From Halobaculum marinum (GTDB taxonomy: Archaea; Halobacteriota; Halobacteria; Halobacteriales; Haloferacaceae): a stretch of 64,000 nt of DNA. Location of the stretch: positions 2,232,001-2,296,000 of the forward strand of contig NZ_CP119989.1 of the NCBI RefSeq assembly GCF_029338555.1. Reading direction: 5' to 3'. A model generated the notes under the pieces. The model did not search any database and was not told the DNA's origin. It was given only the letters and a program-made list of their open reading frames with translations. Positions within the stretch are counted from its first letter, which is position 1. Every line of letters begins with the position of its first letter. Positions 1 through 9,300 of the stretch are shown piece by piece. Made by a program: the position numbers and the translations under genes.

Positions 1-1236
1 GCGTCCATCGGGCGGGAGCCAAGCGCCGACAACACGCACCTCGTAAGCGCGATGCTCGCCAAGGATAAGGCGGACGCCGTTCCCCCACATCTCCGCGAAC
101 TCGACAGCTACGTCGACTACATCCTCGACCACGACAAGAGCCTGAAAAAACGGCCGAGCGTCTACTTCGATCACGTCTGTGAAATAACGCGGCGGCGGCG
201 CGACTTCGCCCGCGAAGCCTTCGACGAGTACGACCCCCGGTTCGGCTTCGTGCTGTTCTCGACCCCCGACTGGGCGGGCCACCTCCTCTCGAACTTCTCC
301 GACGACGCCGAGCGCGCGACGTACTACCGTCAGTTGCTCACGGTGGTCGACGAGTGTACGGCGGACCTCGCGGACCTCGCGGACAACGTCCTCTTGATGA
401 GCGACCACGGCTTCGAGAAGAAGACCCGAAACATCCACGTCAACGACTGGTTGGCCGACCGCGGCTACCTGCACGTCGAAGAGGAGCAAGTCACCCCACA
501 ACACCTGGCGGTCGCCGCAGCCAAGGCCGTTGGCAAGCGCTCCGATTGGGTGTACGAGCGGATCCGCCGGGTGTACAACTATATCATCGGCACCAGCGTC
601 GGACAGAGCCTCCAGGAGGCCGCCGAGTCGGAGGTGGACTACCCGAAGTCCCAAGCGTGGGAGCTACGCTACGGCTGTCTGTTCATCAACGACGACCGCT
701 TCGACCACCCGAACGTCGACGACCCAGACGCGCTGAAACGAGAACTCAAGGCGGAACTGGCGACGATAACCGGCCCAGACGGTGAGCCGGCGTTCCGTGA
801 CGTGCTGTTCGCCGAGGAGGCGTACGCCGACCCCGGCGAGTGGGCTCCCGACGTCATCGCCCGCCCCGCCCCCGGCGCGTATCCGACGATGCTCGACTCA
901 CCGACCGACGAGCCGGTGAGCAAGACCAACAACTACAACCACCGCTACCGCGGCCTCGTCGCCGCGGAGGGACCGGCGTTCCGCTCCGAGACCACCGTCG
1001 AAGGGCTCTCCATCGTCGACATCCTCCCGACACTGCTACACGTGCTGGGCGAGCCAGTGTCTCCGACGTTCGACGGACACGTCGCGCACGACCTCCTCGC
1101 CGACGAGCGCGACGTGGAGACGATGCCTACGGCGGACGTCCCGCGCCCGCGGCTCCGCACAGCCGACGAAACGTCCCAGAGCGAGCGCGACGAGGCTGTC
1201 GAGGAGCGACTCGCTGACCTGGGGTACATCGAGTGA
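1..1236 (+). CDS. AlkP-superfamily phosphodiesterase-like enzyme, 3' part (starts upstream of window)
   Basis: The frame is open from base 1, so the true start lies outside the window; 411 residues are visible up to a TGA. The alkaline-phosphatase superfamily core is shown by LLMSDHGF (visible residues 131-138, the metal-binding Asp-His pair) and by FSTPDWAGH (86-94). Members of this superfamily hydrolyse or transfer phosphate or sulfate esters with two metal ions. The gene ends 12 bp before a flippase, so I infer a role on a lipid-linked or surface glycan; the substrate is not shown. Its last residues (DLGYIE) match the tail of the AlkP-like gene at 3285-4655 (DLGYLE), which suggests the two are related paralogues in one locus. 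No signal peptide can be judged because the N-terminus is missing. Confidence 0.8.
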   Translation, partial: ASIGREPSADNTHLVSAMLAKDKADAVPPHLRELDSYVDYILDHDKSLKKRPSVYFDHVCEITRRRRDFAREAFDEYDPRFGFVLFSTPDWAGHLLSNFSDDAERATYYRQLLTVVDECTADLADLADNVLLMSDHGFEKKTRNIHVNDWLADRGYLHVEEEQVTPQHLAVAAAKAVGKRSDWVYERIRRVYNYIIGTSVGQSLQEAAESEVDYPKSQAWELRYGCLFINDDRFDHPNVDDPDALKRELKAELATITGPDGEPAFRDVLFAEEAYADPGEWAPDVIARPAPGAYPTMLDSPTDEPVSKTNNYNHRYRGLVAAEGPAFRSETTVEGLSIVDILPTLLHVLGEPVSPTFDGHVAHDLLADERDVETMPTADVPRPRLRTADETSQSERDEAVEERLADLGYIE

Positions 1237-1248
1237 CCGTCGACGAGG

Positions 1249-2703
1249 ATGTCTGAAAGCACCGCGGATCTGAGCATGAGCCGGGAGGCGCTCATCGCCA
1301 TTATCGCGAAGTTCGCACTCGCGGCGACGGGCTTCCTGGGCGTCGTCATCTTCTCCCGTGTGCTCGGCGTCAACGGCGTCGGGCGCTACTACGCACTGCT
1401 CGCGGCGGCGAACCTCGTCGCACAGATTTCCAGCGGGGTGAACGGCGCGATCAAAAAGCGCGTGAGCGAGGTGGAGACGCCCGTCCGCGAGTATGTCGGG
1501 CTGGGCGTGGTGTTCAACACTGGGTTCGTCGCGGTGTTGGCCGTACTCTTGCTCTTCACCTACCCCATTCTCCAGTCGTACATCGGTCCCTTCGCCTTCG
1601 GCATCGGCTTCATCGGTGTGGTCGCCAGCCTGAGTTACTTCGCGCTCGTCAACCGGGTGTACGCGGGCATCGGGAACACTGGGGCGTCGTTCTGGACAGA
1701 CACGCTCCGGAGTCTGCTCACCCTCGCTGCACAGGTGACACTGTTGTGGCTGGGATGGCACGTGCTCGGTCTCCTTATCGGATTCGTCGCCGCGACGGCA
1801 GCGACGGCCGTCGTCGTCTATCTCCTCTTGCGCCTCCGGCCGGAACTTCCCTCGCGGGAGACGGTGTCGCGCACCTACGAGTTCGCACGCTGGAACGTTC
1901 CGAACGGCCTCCTGCAGAACATGTACTCGCGGCTGGACGTGCTGTTGCTCTACGCTATCGTTGGGAGCTCTGCCGTGGGGCTGTATGAACCGGCACTTCG
2001 GTTGACGATTCCGGCGACGTTTATCTCCGCGAGTATCGGCGACTCGCTGGTGGTGAAGGCCAGCGGCCTCCACTCGATCGATCGGGACGTGGTCGACGAC
2101 CTGAAGAATGCTGTCTCCTACACGTGTCTCCTCTCGATTCCGATCTTCTTCGGAGTGGTGGCGATGCCCGCAGAGTTGATGACAGTCGTCTACGGTCCCG
2201 ACTTCGCCGCGGGCGCGTTGGCGCTCGTCGGGCTGGCGGCGTTCCAACTGTTCAACACCCTCCGGCTGCCGTTCGCGATGGTCATAAACGGGATCGACCG
2301 GCCCGACCTTGAGTTCCGGGTGAAGTTGCTCGTCCTCGTCATCCACGCACCGCTGGCAGTCGGATTGGGCCTGGAATACGGCCTCCTCGGCGTCATCGCC
2401 GCGACAGTCACGACCGAAGTCATCCGGGTCTTTCTCTACCTCTACGCGGCGCGCAGGCTGTTCGACGAACTCGTCCTCACGTGGCAACTGGGCAAACAGC
2501 TGCTGAGCGGGCTGGTGATGTTCGCTGCCGTCGCGTGGCTCGTGGACACCGTCGGAGTTACGGGGTGGTTCAGCTTGGTCGGCGTTGTTGGCGTCGGTGC
2601 CGTCGTTTACTTCGCGACGCTCGGAGGGATCAGTTCGCACTTCCGGTCGACCCTGGGACACGCAGTCACGAACGCAGTGCCTGAAGAGAGACAGTTCTGG
2701 TGA
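1249..2703 (+). CDS. Lipid-linked oligosaccharide flippase (MOP/Wzx-type)
   Basis: A 484-residue protein made almost entirely of hydrophobic segments, about 12 to 14 membrane helices, with the layout of MOP-superfamily polysaccharide flippases: an N-terminal SREALIAIIAKFALAATGF segment, a conserved-type NGAIKKRVSE loop near residue 65, and a second membrane bundle after a central loop near residue 270. Such proteins move polyprenyl- or dolichol-linked oligosaccharides from the inside to the outside of the cell membrane. It follows the AlkP-like gene by 12 bp on the same strand and probably shares its transcript. With AglB downstream it is a candidate AglR-like flippase for the N-glycan precursor, though a role in another surface polymer is possible. 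It ends 3 bp from the end of the convergent GT2 gene. Confidence 0.85.
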   Translation: MSESTADLSMSREALIAIIAKFALAATGFLGVVIFSRVLGVNGVGRYYALLAAANLVAQISSGVNGAIKKRVSEVETPVREYVGLGVVFNTGFVAVLAVLLLFTYPILQSYIGPFAFGIGFIGVVASLSYFALVNRVYAGIGNTGASFWTDTLRSLLTLAAQVTLLWLGWHVLGLLIGFVAATAATAVVVYLLLRLRPELPSRETVSRTYEFARWNVPNGLLQNMYSRLDVLLLYAIVGSSAVGLYEPALRLTIPATFISASIGDSLVVKASGLHSIDRDVVDDLKNAVSYTCLLSIPIFFGVVAMPAELMTVVYGPDFAAGALALVGLAAFQLFNTLRLPFAMVINGIDRPDLEFRVKLLVLVIHAPLAVGLGLEYGLLGVIAATVTTEVIRVFLYLYAARRLFDELVLTWQLGKQLLSGLVMFAAVAWLVDTVGVTGWFSLVGVVGVGAVVYFATLGGISSHFRSTLGHAVTNAVPEERQFW

Positions 2704-2706
2704 GTG

Positions 2707-3288
2707 CTACCTGAGCTTCTCGGCGAGTATCGCTGGAAGGCGAGGGGCAACCAGCCGCGGGTGGCGTCGCAGCAGCATTGCGAGCCACCGGAGGTTGTCT
2801 AGGAGGCTGTAGTGGTCCTCGTCGTTGTCTCGGTGTTCGAACTCGTGGTCGATGCCAACGACGGTGTAGCCCGCCTCGAACGCGCTCATCAGGAAGTCTG
2901 TGTCACCGCCGTGTGAGCAGGGAACCGGGAATCCACCCGTGTCCTGCCACGCCTCCTTCCGGAAGCCCATCACGCGGCCCATCCCCGGCGTGAACCCCTC
3001 GGGCCACGACACCTGCGGCAGAATACCGGTGCCCCTGACGGTGACGACGGTTCGCGGTTCTGCCGCGACCCGATCGACCACGCGGTCGAACCACGCCGTC
3101 TCGAAGATGAGGTCGTCGTCGAGGATCAACACAACGTCGTGGCTCGCGTTTGCCACGCCCGCGTTCCGGGCGCGGTTGAGTCCTTCATCACGGCGAACTT
3201 GCACTTCCACGTCGGGACGGTCGGGAATCGAGTCTGTCGTCAACACCCGTTCTCGGTTCGACGGGATGACGACGCTGACGGCAGTCAT
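2707..3288 (-). CDS. Family 2 glycosyltransferase
   Basis: A 193-residue GT-A fold glycosyltransferase. It opens with AVSVVIPSNRE, has the nucleotide-binding block RDEGLNRARNAG (33-44), the metal-binding acidic cluster LILDDD (54-59), and GGDTDF (127-132) where GT2 enzymes place their catalytic acid. It is short for the family (usually 230-330 residues) and has no C-terminal membrane helices, so it should be cytoplasmic or peripheral. Its ATG overlaps the stop of the preceding AlkP-like gene (ATGA at 3285-3288), making it the last gene of a three-gene minus-strand unit. The likely role is adding one sugar to a lipid-linked glycan; donor and acceptor cannot be read from the sequence. Confidence 0.82.
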   Translation of the reverse strand: MTAVSVVIPSNRERVLTTDSIPDRPDVEVQVRRDEGLNRARNAGVANASHDVVLILDDDLIFETAWFDRVVDRVAAEPRTVVTVRGTGILPQVSWPEGFTPGMGRVMGFRKEAWQDTGGFPVPCSHGGDTDFLMSAFEAGYTVVGIDHEFEHRDNDEDHYSLLDNLRWLAMLLRRHPRLVAPRLPAILAEKLR

Positions 3289-4655
3289 TCCAGATACCCG
3301 AGGTCTTTCATGTGCTGCTCGACCTGCAGGCTGTCGGGATCTATCGCCTTCGTGTCTGCTGCGAGTTCGGAGCAGGTCGCTAGTTGCTCCTGTACGAACG
3401 CGTCCAGTTCCTCGTGGCGTTCGTCACCGTCCACGATGCGCTCGTCGCCGTCTCCATACTCGGTGTTCAGGTAGGTGTCCTCGCCGACGGCCTCGGTGTT
3501 GAAGCGCTTGGCGACCTGGCCGCGTGCGCCGTGGAAGTCAAGGGTGCCGTCGTAGAACACTGGCTCCGTCTCCACCGGATCGTCGAGGAGCGACCGCCCC
3601 ATCAGAAGGTCCTCTGCAGGGGAGTCGATGCCACATAGATCCAGCAGGGTCGGCACCAAGTCGACGAGCGAGACCTGCCCGTCTCGCTCGCCAGATTCGA
3701 CGGGACCGTCTAAGATGAGCGGGACTCGGGTACACTCCTCGCAGAAGAAGTTGCCGTGGCCGAACTCCCCCCACGTCTCGTAGTCGTCGATGATCTCGCC
3801 GTGGTCACTCGTGATGACGAGGATATCGTCCTCGGTCAGCCAGCCCTCCGGCACGAGGTAGTCCTCGACGAACGACTCGATCTGCGTGTCTAGATACTCG
3901 CACTCGGCGTCGTAGAGGCGACCTGCGTCCCGGATCTCGGCGTCCGTACATCCCTCGCCGTCCTGCTTGCAAACTCGCCTAGTGACATTGTTCGCCTCGC
4001 TTCGATTGGACACCGTCTCGAGGTCGTCTGGCATCCAGTCGGCGGGCGGTTCGTACGGGTGGTGGGAGTCCATATAGTGGAGCCACAGGTGGACGGAATC
4101 GGAGTCTGGGTCGCGCTCTTCGAGCCACGACTGGGCCCGTCCGTTCAGGTCGGCCGCCGTGCTGTAATAGTGCGACTCGGTGAGTGCATTTTTGACGCGC
4201 TGCCAGATCTGCATGTATCCGAACTCCAACAGTGCGAATAGCCGGCTCGACTCGTCGACGTACTCCCGAACCTTGTCCCGGAGGCCGGCCTCGTAGCCGG
4301 AGCCGGTCGCGTACCCGCGGTCGTAGTTGTAATCGGGGCCGACGAACTTGTTGTCCGACCAGACGCCGCACTCGTAGCCCACCTCGGAGAGTTCCTCGGC
4401 GAGCGTCGTCACGCCACCCTCGGTGGGGATGCCGATGCCGTCGATACTACTCGGGTAGCGTGACGCCATCATCGAGGGGAACGACCCGGGAGTGAAGCCG
4501 GCGTTCGAAACTGCGTTCGAAAAGTGGAGTCCCTCGTCGGCCCGGCGCGTGAGGTACGGCATCACCTCCGGGTCAGTCGCCCTGTCGTAGCGGAGGCTGT
4601 CGCCCGAAATGATGATGACATTCCTGTCAGTCGTACCGGTTCCCGGGTCGCTCAT
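3285..4655 (-). CDS. Sulfatase-like AlkP-superfamily enzyme (Thr at the nucleophile position)
   Basis: A 456-residue protein. The start at 4655 is chosen because translation upstream turns into an Arg-rich non-coding pattern and because it lies 26 bp after the GT4 stop. Superfamily marks are IIISGDSLRYD (metal Asp19), GFTPGSFPSMMASRYPS (53-69), YMDSHHPYEPP (194-204), ITSDHGE (281-287) and FGHGN (299-303). True sulfatases have C/S-x-P-S-R to form formylglycine; here the equivalent place reads T-P-G-S, so I infer that Thr55 is the nucleophile, as in phosphoethanolamine or glycerophosphate transferases. There is no signal peptide or membrane helix, which implies a cytoplasmic site unless it is exported by a partner. 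Flanking glycosyltransferases suggest that it modifies or trims a glycan substituent. Confidence 0.8.
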   Translation of the reverse strand: MSDPGTGTTDRNVIIISGDSLRYDRATDPEVMPYLTRRADEGLHFSNAVSNAGFTPGSFPSMMASRYPSSIDGIGIPTEGGVTTLAEELSEVGYECGVWSDNKFVGPDYNYDRGYATGSGYEAGLRDKVREYVDESSRLFALLEFGYMQIWQRVKNALTESHYYSTAADLNGRAQSWLEERDPDSDSVHLWLHYMDSHHPYEPPADWMPDDLETVSNRSEANNVTRRVCKQDGEGCTDAEIRDAGRLYDAECEYLDTQIESFVEDYLVPEGWLTEDDILVITSDHGEIIDDYETWGEFGHGNFFCEECTRVPLILDGPVESGERDGQVSLVDLVPTLLDLCGIDSPAEDLLMGRSLLDDPVETEPVFYDGTLDFHGARGQVAKRFNTEAVGEDTYLNTEYGDGDERIVDGDERHEELDAFVQEQLATCSELAADTKAIDPDSLQVEQHMKDLGYLE

Positions 4656-4681
4656 CGGAGCGGAATATACCAGAAACCGGT

Positions 4682-5764
4682 TTAAATGGTTCGTTCCTCG
4701 CGGAGCGCCTCCCGGACCTCCGTCGCGAATCGATCTGCGCCGTAGCGCTGACGGGCGCTCGCCGCTATCGAGTTGGGGTCGAACGCGCCCGGGTCGAACT
4801 GTTTGATCGCCTCGGCGACGGCGTCGACGGTTGGCTCGACCCGATGTCCGTTCTCCGCATCGACCATGTACTTCGGGTTCGGCTCGTCTGTGACGACGAG
4901 CGGCGTTCCATAGCAGAGACACTCCGCGATGGCCATCCCGAAGTCTTCCTCGACGGGGATGAACACGCCGCCCTTCGCTTTCCGCATCGTCTCGACGACC
5001 GCTTCCTCGGGGACGAATCCGCGGAACTCGACGTTCGCACCCGTCTCCTCTGTGAGTTCTGTGAGCTCCTTCCTGAGCGGCCCGTCGCCACAGAGCACGA
5101 GGCGTTCGTCCGTCCGGGCGAACGCGCGGATGAGCGTCTCGAGGCGCTTTCGCTCACCAAGCCGGCCGGCGGAGAGGAAGTAGTCCTCACGGTGCTCGGT
5201 GTCGAGGACCGGCCGGTCGTCGTACTCGATTGGCGGGTTCACCACCGTCGCGTCCAGTCCGTAGTGGCGGTCGATGCGCTCTCTGGTCGTTCGGCTGTTG
5301 GCGAGTATCTTCCGGACCCGCTGCATCTCTATCCAGTCGGCGTACATGGCGGGTTTCCGGATGAGATAGCGGAAGTTCCCGAGTCCGGTGAGTTTGTCCC
5401 GCCCCAACCACTCCGTGTAGCGAAGCGGTGGATGGTGGGTGTAATGGTGGTGGAGCTGACGCGACTCTGGTTGGTAGAACTTCGCCGGAACACCCGTCGT
5501 GACAACCGTGTCGTACTCCGGGAGGTGGAGACGGCCTGTCTCGTAGGCCACCATCGCGTCCCTGAGCATCGTCGGGAGTGAGTTCGCCCTCTCGGCGTAA
5601 AGCGTCACCTCCCGCTCGACGCGCTCCTCGTACCACGCCGGTTTTCCGGCCCGGCCGGCGTAGAGGTCAGCGTCTAACGCCGCGGCGAGGGCAGTCGCCA
5701 CCTTCGCGGCACCCCCGGGAGTGTCCGCGAAGCCGTCGTGGACGATTGCGACGCGCTCGTTCAT
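4682..5764 (-). CDS. Family 4 (GT-B) glycosyltransferase
   Basis: A 360-residue GT-B glycosyltransferase. The N-terminal half has the glycine-rich loop FADTPGGAAKVA (12-23) used by GT4 enzymes; the C-terminal half carries the E-x7-E signature in EDFGMAIAECLCYGTPLV that binds the nucleotide sugar, preceded by a typical SAGRLGERKRLETLI block. The start at 5764 is preferred over the longer frame (5812) because it has a good Shine-Dalgarno GGAGG 7 nt upstream and because its ATG overlaps the stop of a 29-codon leaderless ORF. It is the first gene of the GT4-AlkP-GT2 unit and should transfer a sugar, with retention of configuration, to a lipid-linked glycan on the inner membrane face. Confidence 0.85.
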   Translation of the reverse strand: MNERVAIVHDGFADTPGGAAKVATALAAALDADLYAGRAGKPAWYEERVEREVTLYAERANSLPTMLRDAMVAYETGRLHLPEYDTVVTTGVPAKFYQPESRQLHHHYTHHPPLRYTEWLGRDKLTGLGNFRYLIRKPAMYADWIEMQRVRKILANSRTTRERIDRHYGLDATVVNPPIEYDDRPVLDTEHREDYFLSAGRLGERKRLETLIRAFARTDERLVLCGDGPLRKELTELTEETGANVEFRGFVPEEAVVETMRKAKGGVFIPVEEDFGMAIAECLCYGTPLVVTDEPNPKYMVDAENGHRVEPTVDAVAEAIKQFDPGAFDPNSIAASARQRYGADRFATEVREALREERTI

Positions 5765-5850
5765 TCGTCCGCCTCCCGGGACCGTCCGTCGAACTCCCAC
5801 CTTCCGCCCCACCGGCGCACGCGACGGTCGAGGCTGTGTCCATCGATCAT
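5761..5850 (-). CDS. Short leaderless ORF (29 aa) coupled to the GT4 gene
   Basis: ATG at 5850 opens a 29-codon frame (begins MIDGHSLDRR) that ends in TGA inside the ATGA start of the glycosyltransferase. A TATA-like TTATTTG is centred 27 bp upstream of its ATG, so a leaderless transcript would begin exactly at this codon. The GGAGG used by the GT4 start lies inside this ORF. The peptide is rich in Arg, Trp and Asp and has no recognisable family. I read it as a translated leader or a tiny protein; it may also be chance coding in a short 5' region. Confidence 0.4.
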   Translation of the reverse strand: MIDGHSLDRRVRRWGGRWEFDGRSREADE

Positions 5851-5873
5851 ACTCGCCGGTCGGGTTCGGGGGG

Positions 5874-5880
5874 CAAATAA
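5874..5880 (-). promoter_or_regulatory. TATA box for the GT4 operon
   Basis: TTATTTG on the minus strand, centred 27 bp before the ATG at 5850; it predicts a leaderless start there. Confidence 0.45.
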
Positions 5881-6328
5881 CCCTGCGGGCTCCCCAGAGG
5901 CGCCACGCAAGTGTGGTGAGAACCGACGAACACCGTCATCGAGCGTGACACACAACGGATACCCTCAACCAGAAGGTCGACAACACCTCGACGCATTGGC
6001 GAATCGCAGTGCAAGCCGCCAATTAGCTCCACAGAAGATCGAATTCTGATCAGAACTCACACACGAGACACGACCTGAGCCCATCCGCTCTCTCGTCTAG
6101 TCTCATGAGTACCTCAACTGCACCGCGTATGATCTGGTTGGCTCATTCCCATTGAACGTCACAACAGACAAACACACTCACGACCCCGTCTGGTCGGAAG
6201 ACCCCCTCAGAGCCGCCGCTCAGACGTGAAGTGTTCAGTCGGATCTCTGTGTCATTCAGAGGATGAAGTGGGCCCTCCAATTGTCATCTGAGTGTGATCC
6301 CGTTTCGAGAACAAAACCACTTCACAAG

Positions 6329-6337
6329 GCTTATCCT
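6329..6337 (+). promoter_or_regulatory. TATA box for aglB
   Basis: GCTTATCCT centred about 27 bp upstream of the aglB ATG at 6361, so the mRNA should be leaderless. Confidence 0.5.
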
Positions 6338-6360
6338 CGTTTTCCAAGTCCATCGATGCA

Positions 6361-9300
6361 ATGAGTCGAAGCGATAGCGACACGACCCCCGGCGGTGGGA
6401 ATCCCGCATCCACCGTTCAGGGGCTTGATTACTTCGAGGAGAAGTCGGTTACCGACGTCCTCCGGGACTTCTATCACGTCCCGGTGCTCCTCGCGGTCGT
6501 TGCGTTCATGCTGTGGGTCCGCCTCCAGTCCTACGGCAACTTCATCCGCGACGGCCAGGTGTACTTCTCCGGGAACGACGCGTGGTACCACCTCCGACAG
6601 GTTCGCTACACCGTGGCGAACTGGCCGTCGACGATGCCGTTCGACCCGTGGACGTACTACCCGTTCGGCACGGCTCAGGGGCAGTTCGGCACCCTCTACG
6701 ATCAACTCGTCGCCACGGCTGCCCTCGTTGTCGGTCTCGGCTCTCCCTCTGAGGCGCTTGTCGCGAAGACGCTTCTCGTCGCCCCCGCTGTCTTCGGCGC
6801 GCTGGTCGCGGTCCCCACCTACCTCATCGGTAAACGTCTCGGCGGGCGACTCGCCGGTCTCTTCAGTGCGGTCATCCTGATGCTCCTCCCCGGGACGTTC
6901 CTCCGCCGGGGCCTCGTTGGCTTCAGCGATCACAACATTGCCGAACCGTTCTTCCAGGCATTCGCCGTCGTCGCGCTGATGATCGCGCTCGCGGTCGCCC
7001 AGCGTGACCGCCCCATCTGGGAACTCGTTCAGGCGCGCGAGTGGAAAGAACTGAAACCAACTATGGTGTGGAGTACGGTCGCTGGGATCGCGGTTGGTCT
7101 GTACATCTGGACGTGGCCCCCAGGCGTCTTCCTGCTCGGACTATTCGCCGCCTACGTCGCATTCCAGTCGGTCTCGGATTACGCGGGCAACCGCTCTCCC
7201 GACCACGTCGCGTTCGTCGCGGTCGTCTCGATGACCGTGGCCGCACTGATGGCGTTGGTTCGCTTCCAGGTACCGTCGTTCAGCCCCGCGCAGTTCAGCC
7301 TCATCCAACCCCTATTCGCACTCGCGACGGCCGCAGGCGCGGCGTTCCTCGCGGTGCTGGCTCGACAGGTCGAGGCGCGCGGCTTCGCCGACGACCGCCT
7401 GAGCGAGTACGGCTTCGCGGGGATCGTGGGCCTCCTCGGGGCGGTCGGTATCTCCCTCATCATCTTCGTCGAGGCGACACCGTTCACGACGGTCGAGAAC
7501 AACCTCCTCCGCTTCGTAGGCTTCTCCGCGGGTGCGGCGACGCGCACCATCGGCGAGGCTCAGCCGTTCCTCCAGTCAGGTCTCGTCCAGTATTACGGCG
7601 GCTTCGGTGTCGTCATCGCGGAGTACGGCTTCGCATTCATTACGGCGTTGGCCGCTGCGGTGTGGCTCCTCGTCAAACCCCTCTGGAAGCGCGGTACCAC
7701 GGGTGACTACTACTACCTCGCGGGCGCGACCGTGGTCGTTCTGTTCATCTTCGTCGGGAAGGCGCTGTTCAACCCCCTCGCGGCGTCGCTCGGGTTCAAT
7801 CCCCAGGTGCTCGGCCTCGGTATCGTCGCGCTCCTCGTGTTCGGCGCCGCCGCCCGGGTGCGCTACGACGCCGAACACCTGTTCGTGTTCGTGTGGGCGG
7901 CGTTCATCACGGCCGCCGCGTTCACCCAGATTCGGTTCAACTACTACCTCGCGGTGGTCGTCGCCGGACTGAACGCGTACTTCCTCCGGGAGGTCCTCAG
8001 GGTCGTTGGGACGGACCTCGTATCCGATCTCTCGCTCGACGGGATCACCTGGCACCGCGTTCTCACTGTTGCCGCGGTGATCATGGTCGTCCTCGGTCCC
8101 GTGCTCGTCGTTCCGCTGTCGCTCGGCAACACCGGCTCGGTGTCCATCGACCGGACGAACAACGCCATCGGCGTCGGCAACAGCACGTCACCCGGCGAGG
8201 TCGTCTACTGGAACGAGAACCTCGAGTGGATGGCCGACAACACGCCCGCCGAGGGGAACCTCGGGGGCGCCGGCAACGGTGACTCGCTGGAGTACTACGG
8301 CACGTACCAGCGGCCCGCGGACGACGACTTCGACTACGAAGACGGCACCTACGGCGTGATGTCGTGGTGGGACTACGGCCACTTCATCACCACGCAAGGC
8401 GAGCGCATCCCGCACGCGAACCCGTTCCAGCAGGGTGCGACCTCGGCTGCGAACTACCTGCTCGCCCCAAGTGAAGACGACGCAGACGCCGTGCTCGCCG
8501 GTATCGACGACGACGGCGAGGCCGAGGACATGCGCTACGTCATGGTCAACTGGGAGATGGTGACCGTCGGCTCCGAGTTCGGCGCGCCGGTCGTCTTCGA
8601 CGACGACACGCAGGCGTCGGACTACTACTCGCCGACGCTCGCGGTCAACTCCGAGGGACAGCCCATCGGGCAGGTGGCGTTCTACTCGAAGGAGCAGCGC
8701 TACTACGAGAGCCTGATGGTGCGCCTGTACAAGTACCACGGGAGCCGAGCCGAGCCGAGCGTCAACACCCTGTTCGGCGAACGGGTCATCGTGTTCGACT
8801 ACGACACCGTCACCACCCGGGACGGCTCCACGACGTACAAGGTGATGCCCAGCGGCGAGAACGCGTCGGCCATCCGGACGTTCGGGAACATGAGTGCGGC
8901 ACAGCAGTTCGTCGAAGAGGACGGCACTGCCCAGATCGGTGGCGTCGGTGACTATCCGCGGGAGCCGGTGCCCGCACTCGAGCACTACCGCCTGGTGAGC
9001 ACCTCCGAGACGTCGTCGTACGTTTCGGGGTCGTACCAACGGAACGTGCTCCGCGAGTCGCGGTCGCTCGGGCTCCGTCCCTCGCTGCTCCAGCAGACCC
9101 AGCCGCAGTGGGTGAAGACGTTCGAGAAGGTGCCGGGCGCGACCATCGAAGGCTCGGGCGCCGAACCCGGTGAGACCGTGACGGCGAGCGTGCAGATGCA
9201 GGTGCCGTACGGTGGCACCGGCGGCAACGCCTCGACGTTCACCTACACGCAGGAGACGACCGCCGAGGACGACGGCACGTTCACGCTCACCGTCCCGTAC

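Larger units (their letters stand above)
5851..6360. other. Intergenic region between divergent GT4 and aglB, visibly lower in GC
   Basis: About 510 bp without a convincing gene. It holds the two divergent promoters at its ends. The middle (about 5930-6320) is clearly richer in A/T and in CACA/TGAA words than the coding DNA around it, has stops in all frames, and offers only tiny frames such as the 16-codon one from 6105 (MSTSTAPRMIWLAHSH). No tRNA, strong hairpin or terminal repeat was seen. It may be an eroded gene, or the remains of an insertion beside a glycan locus. Confidence 0.5.

Noticed and set aside
1036-2661. Long minus-strand frame (541 codons) opposite the flippase gene
   Set aside because: It is the antisense shadow of a GC-rich gene; the protein has His/Arg/Gln-rich, non-halophilic composition and no motif.
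4656-4922. N-terminal extension of the sulfatase-like gene
   Set aside because: The added 89 residues are Arg-rich and overlap the end of the GT4 gene; the start at 4655 is far better supported.
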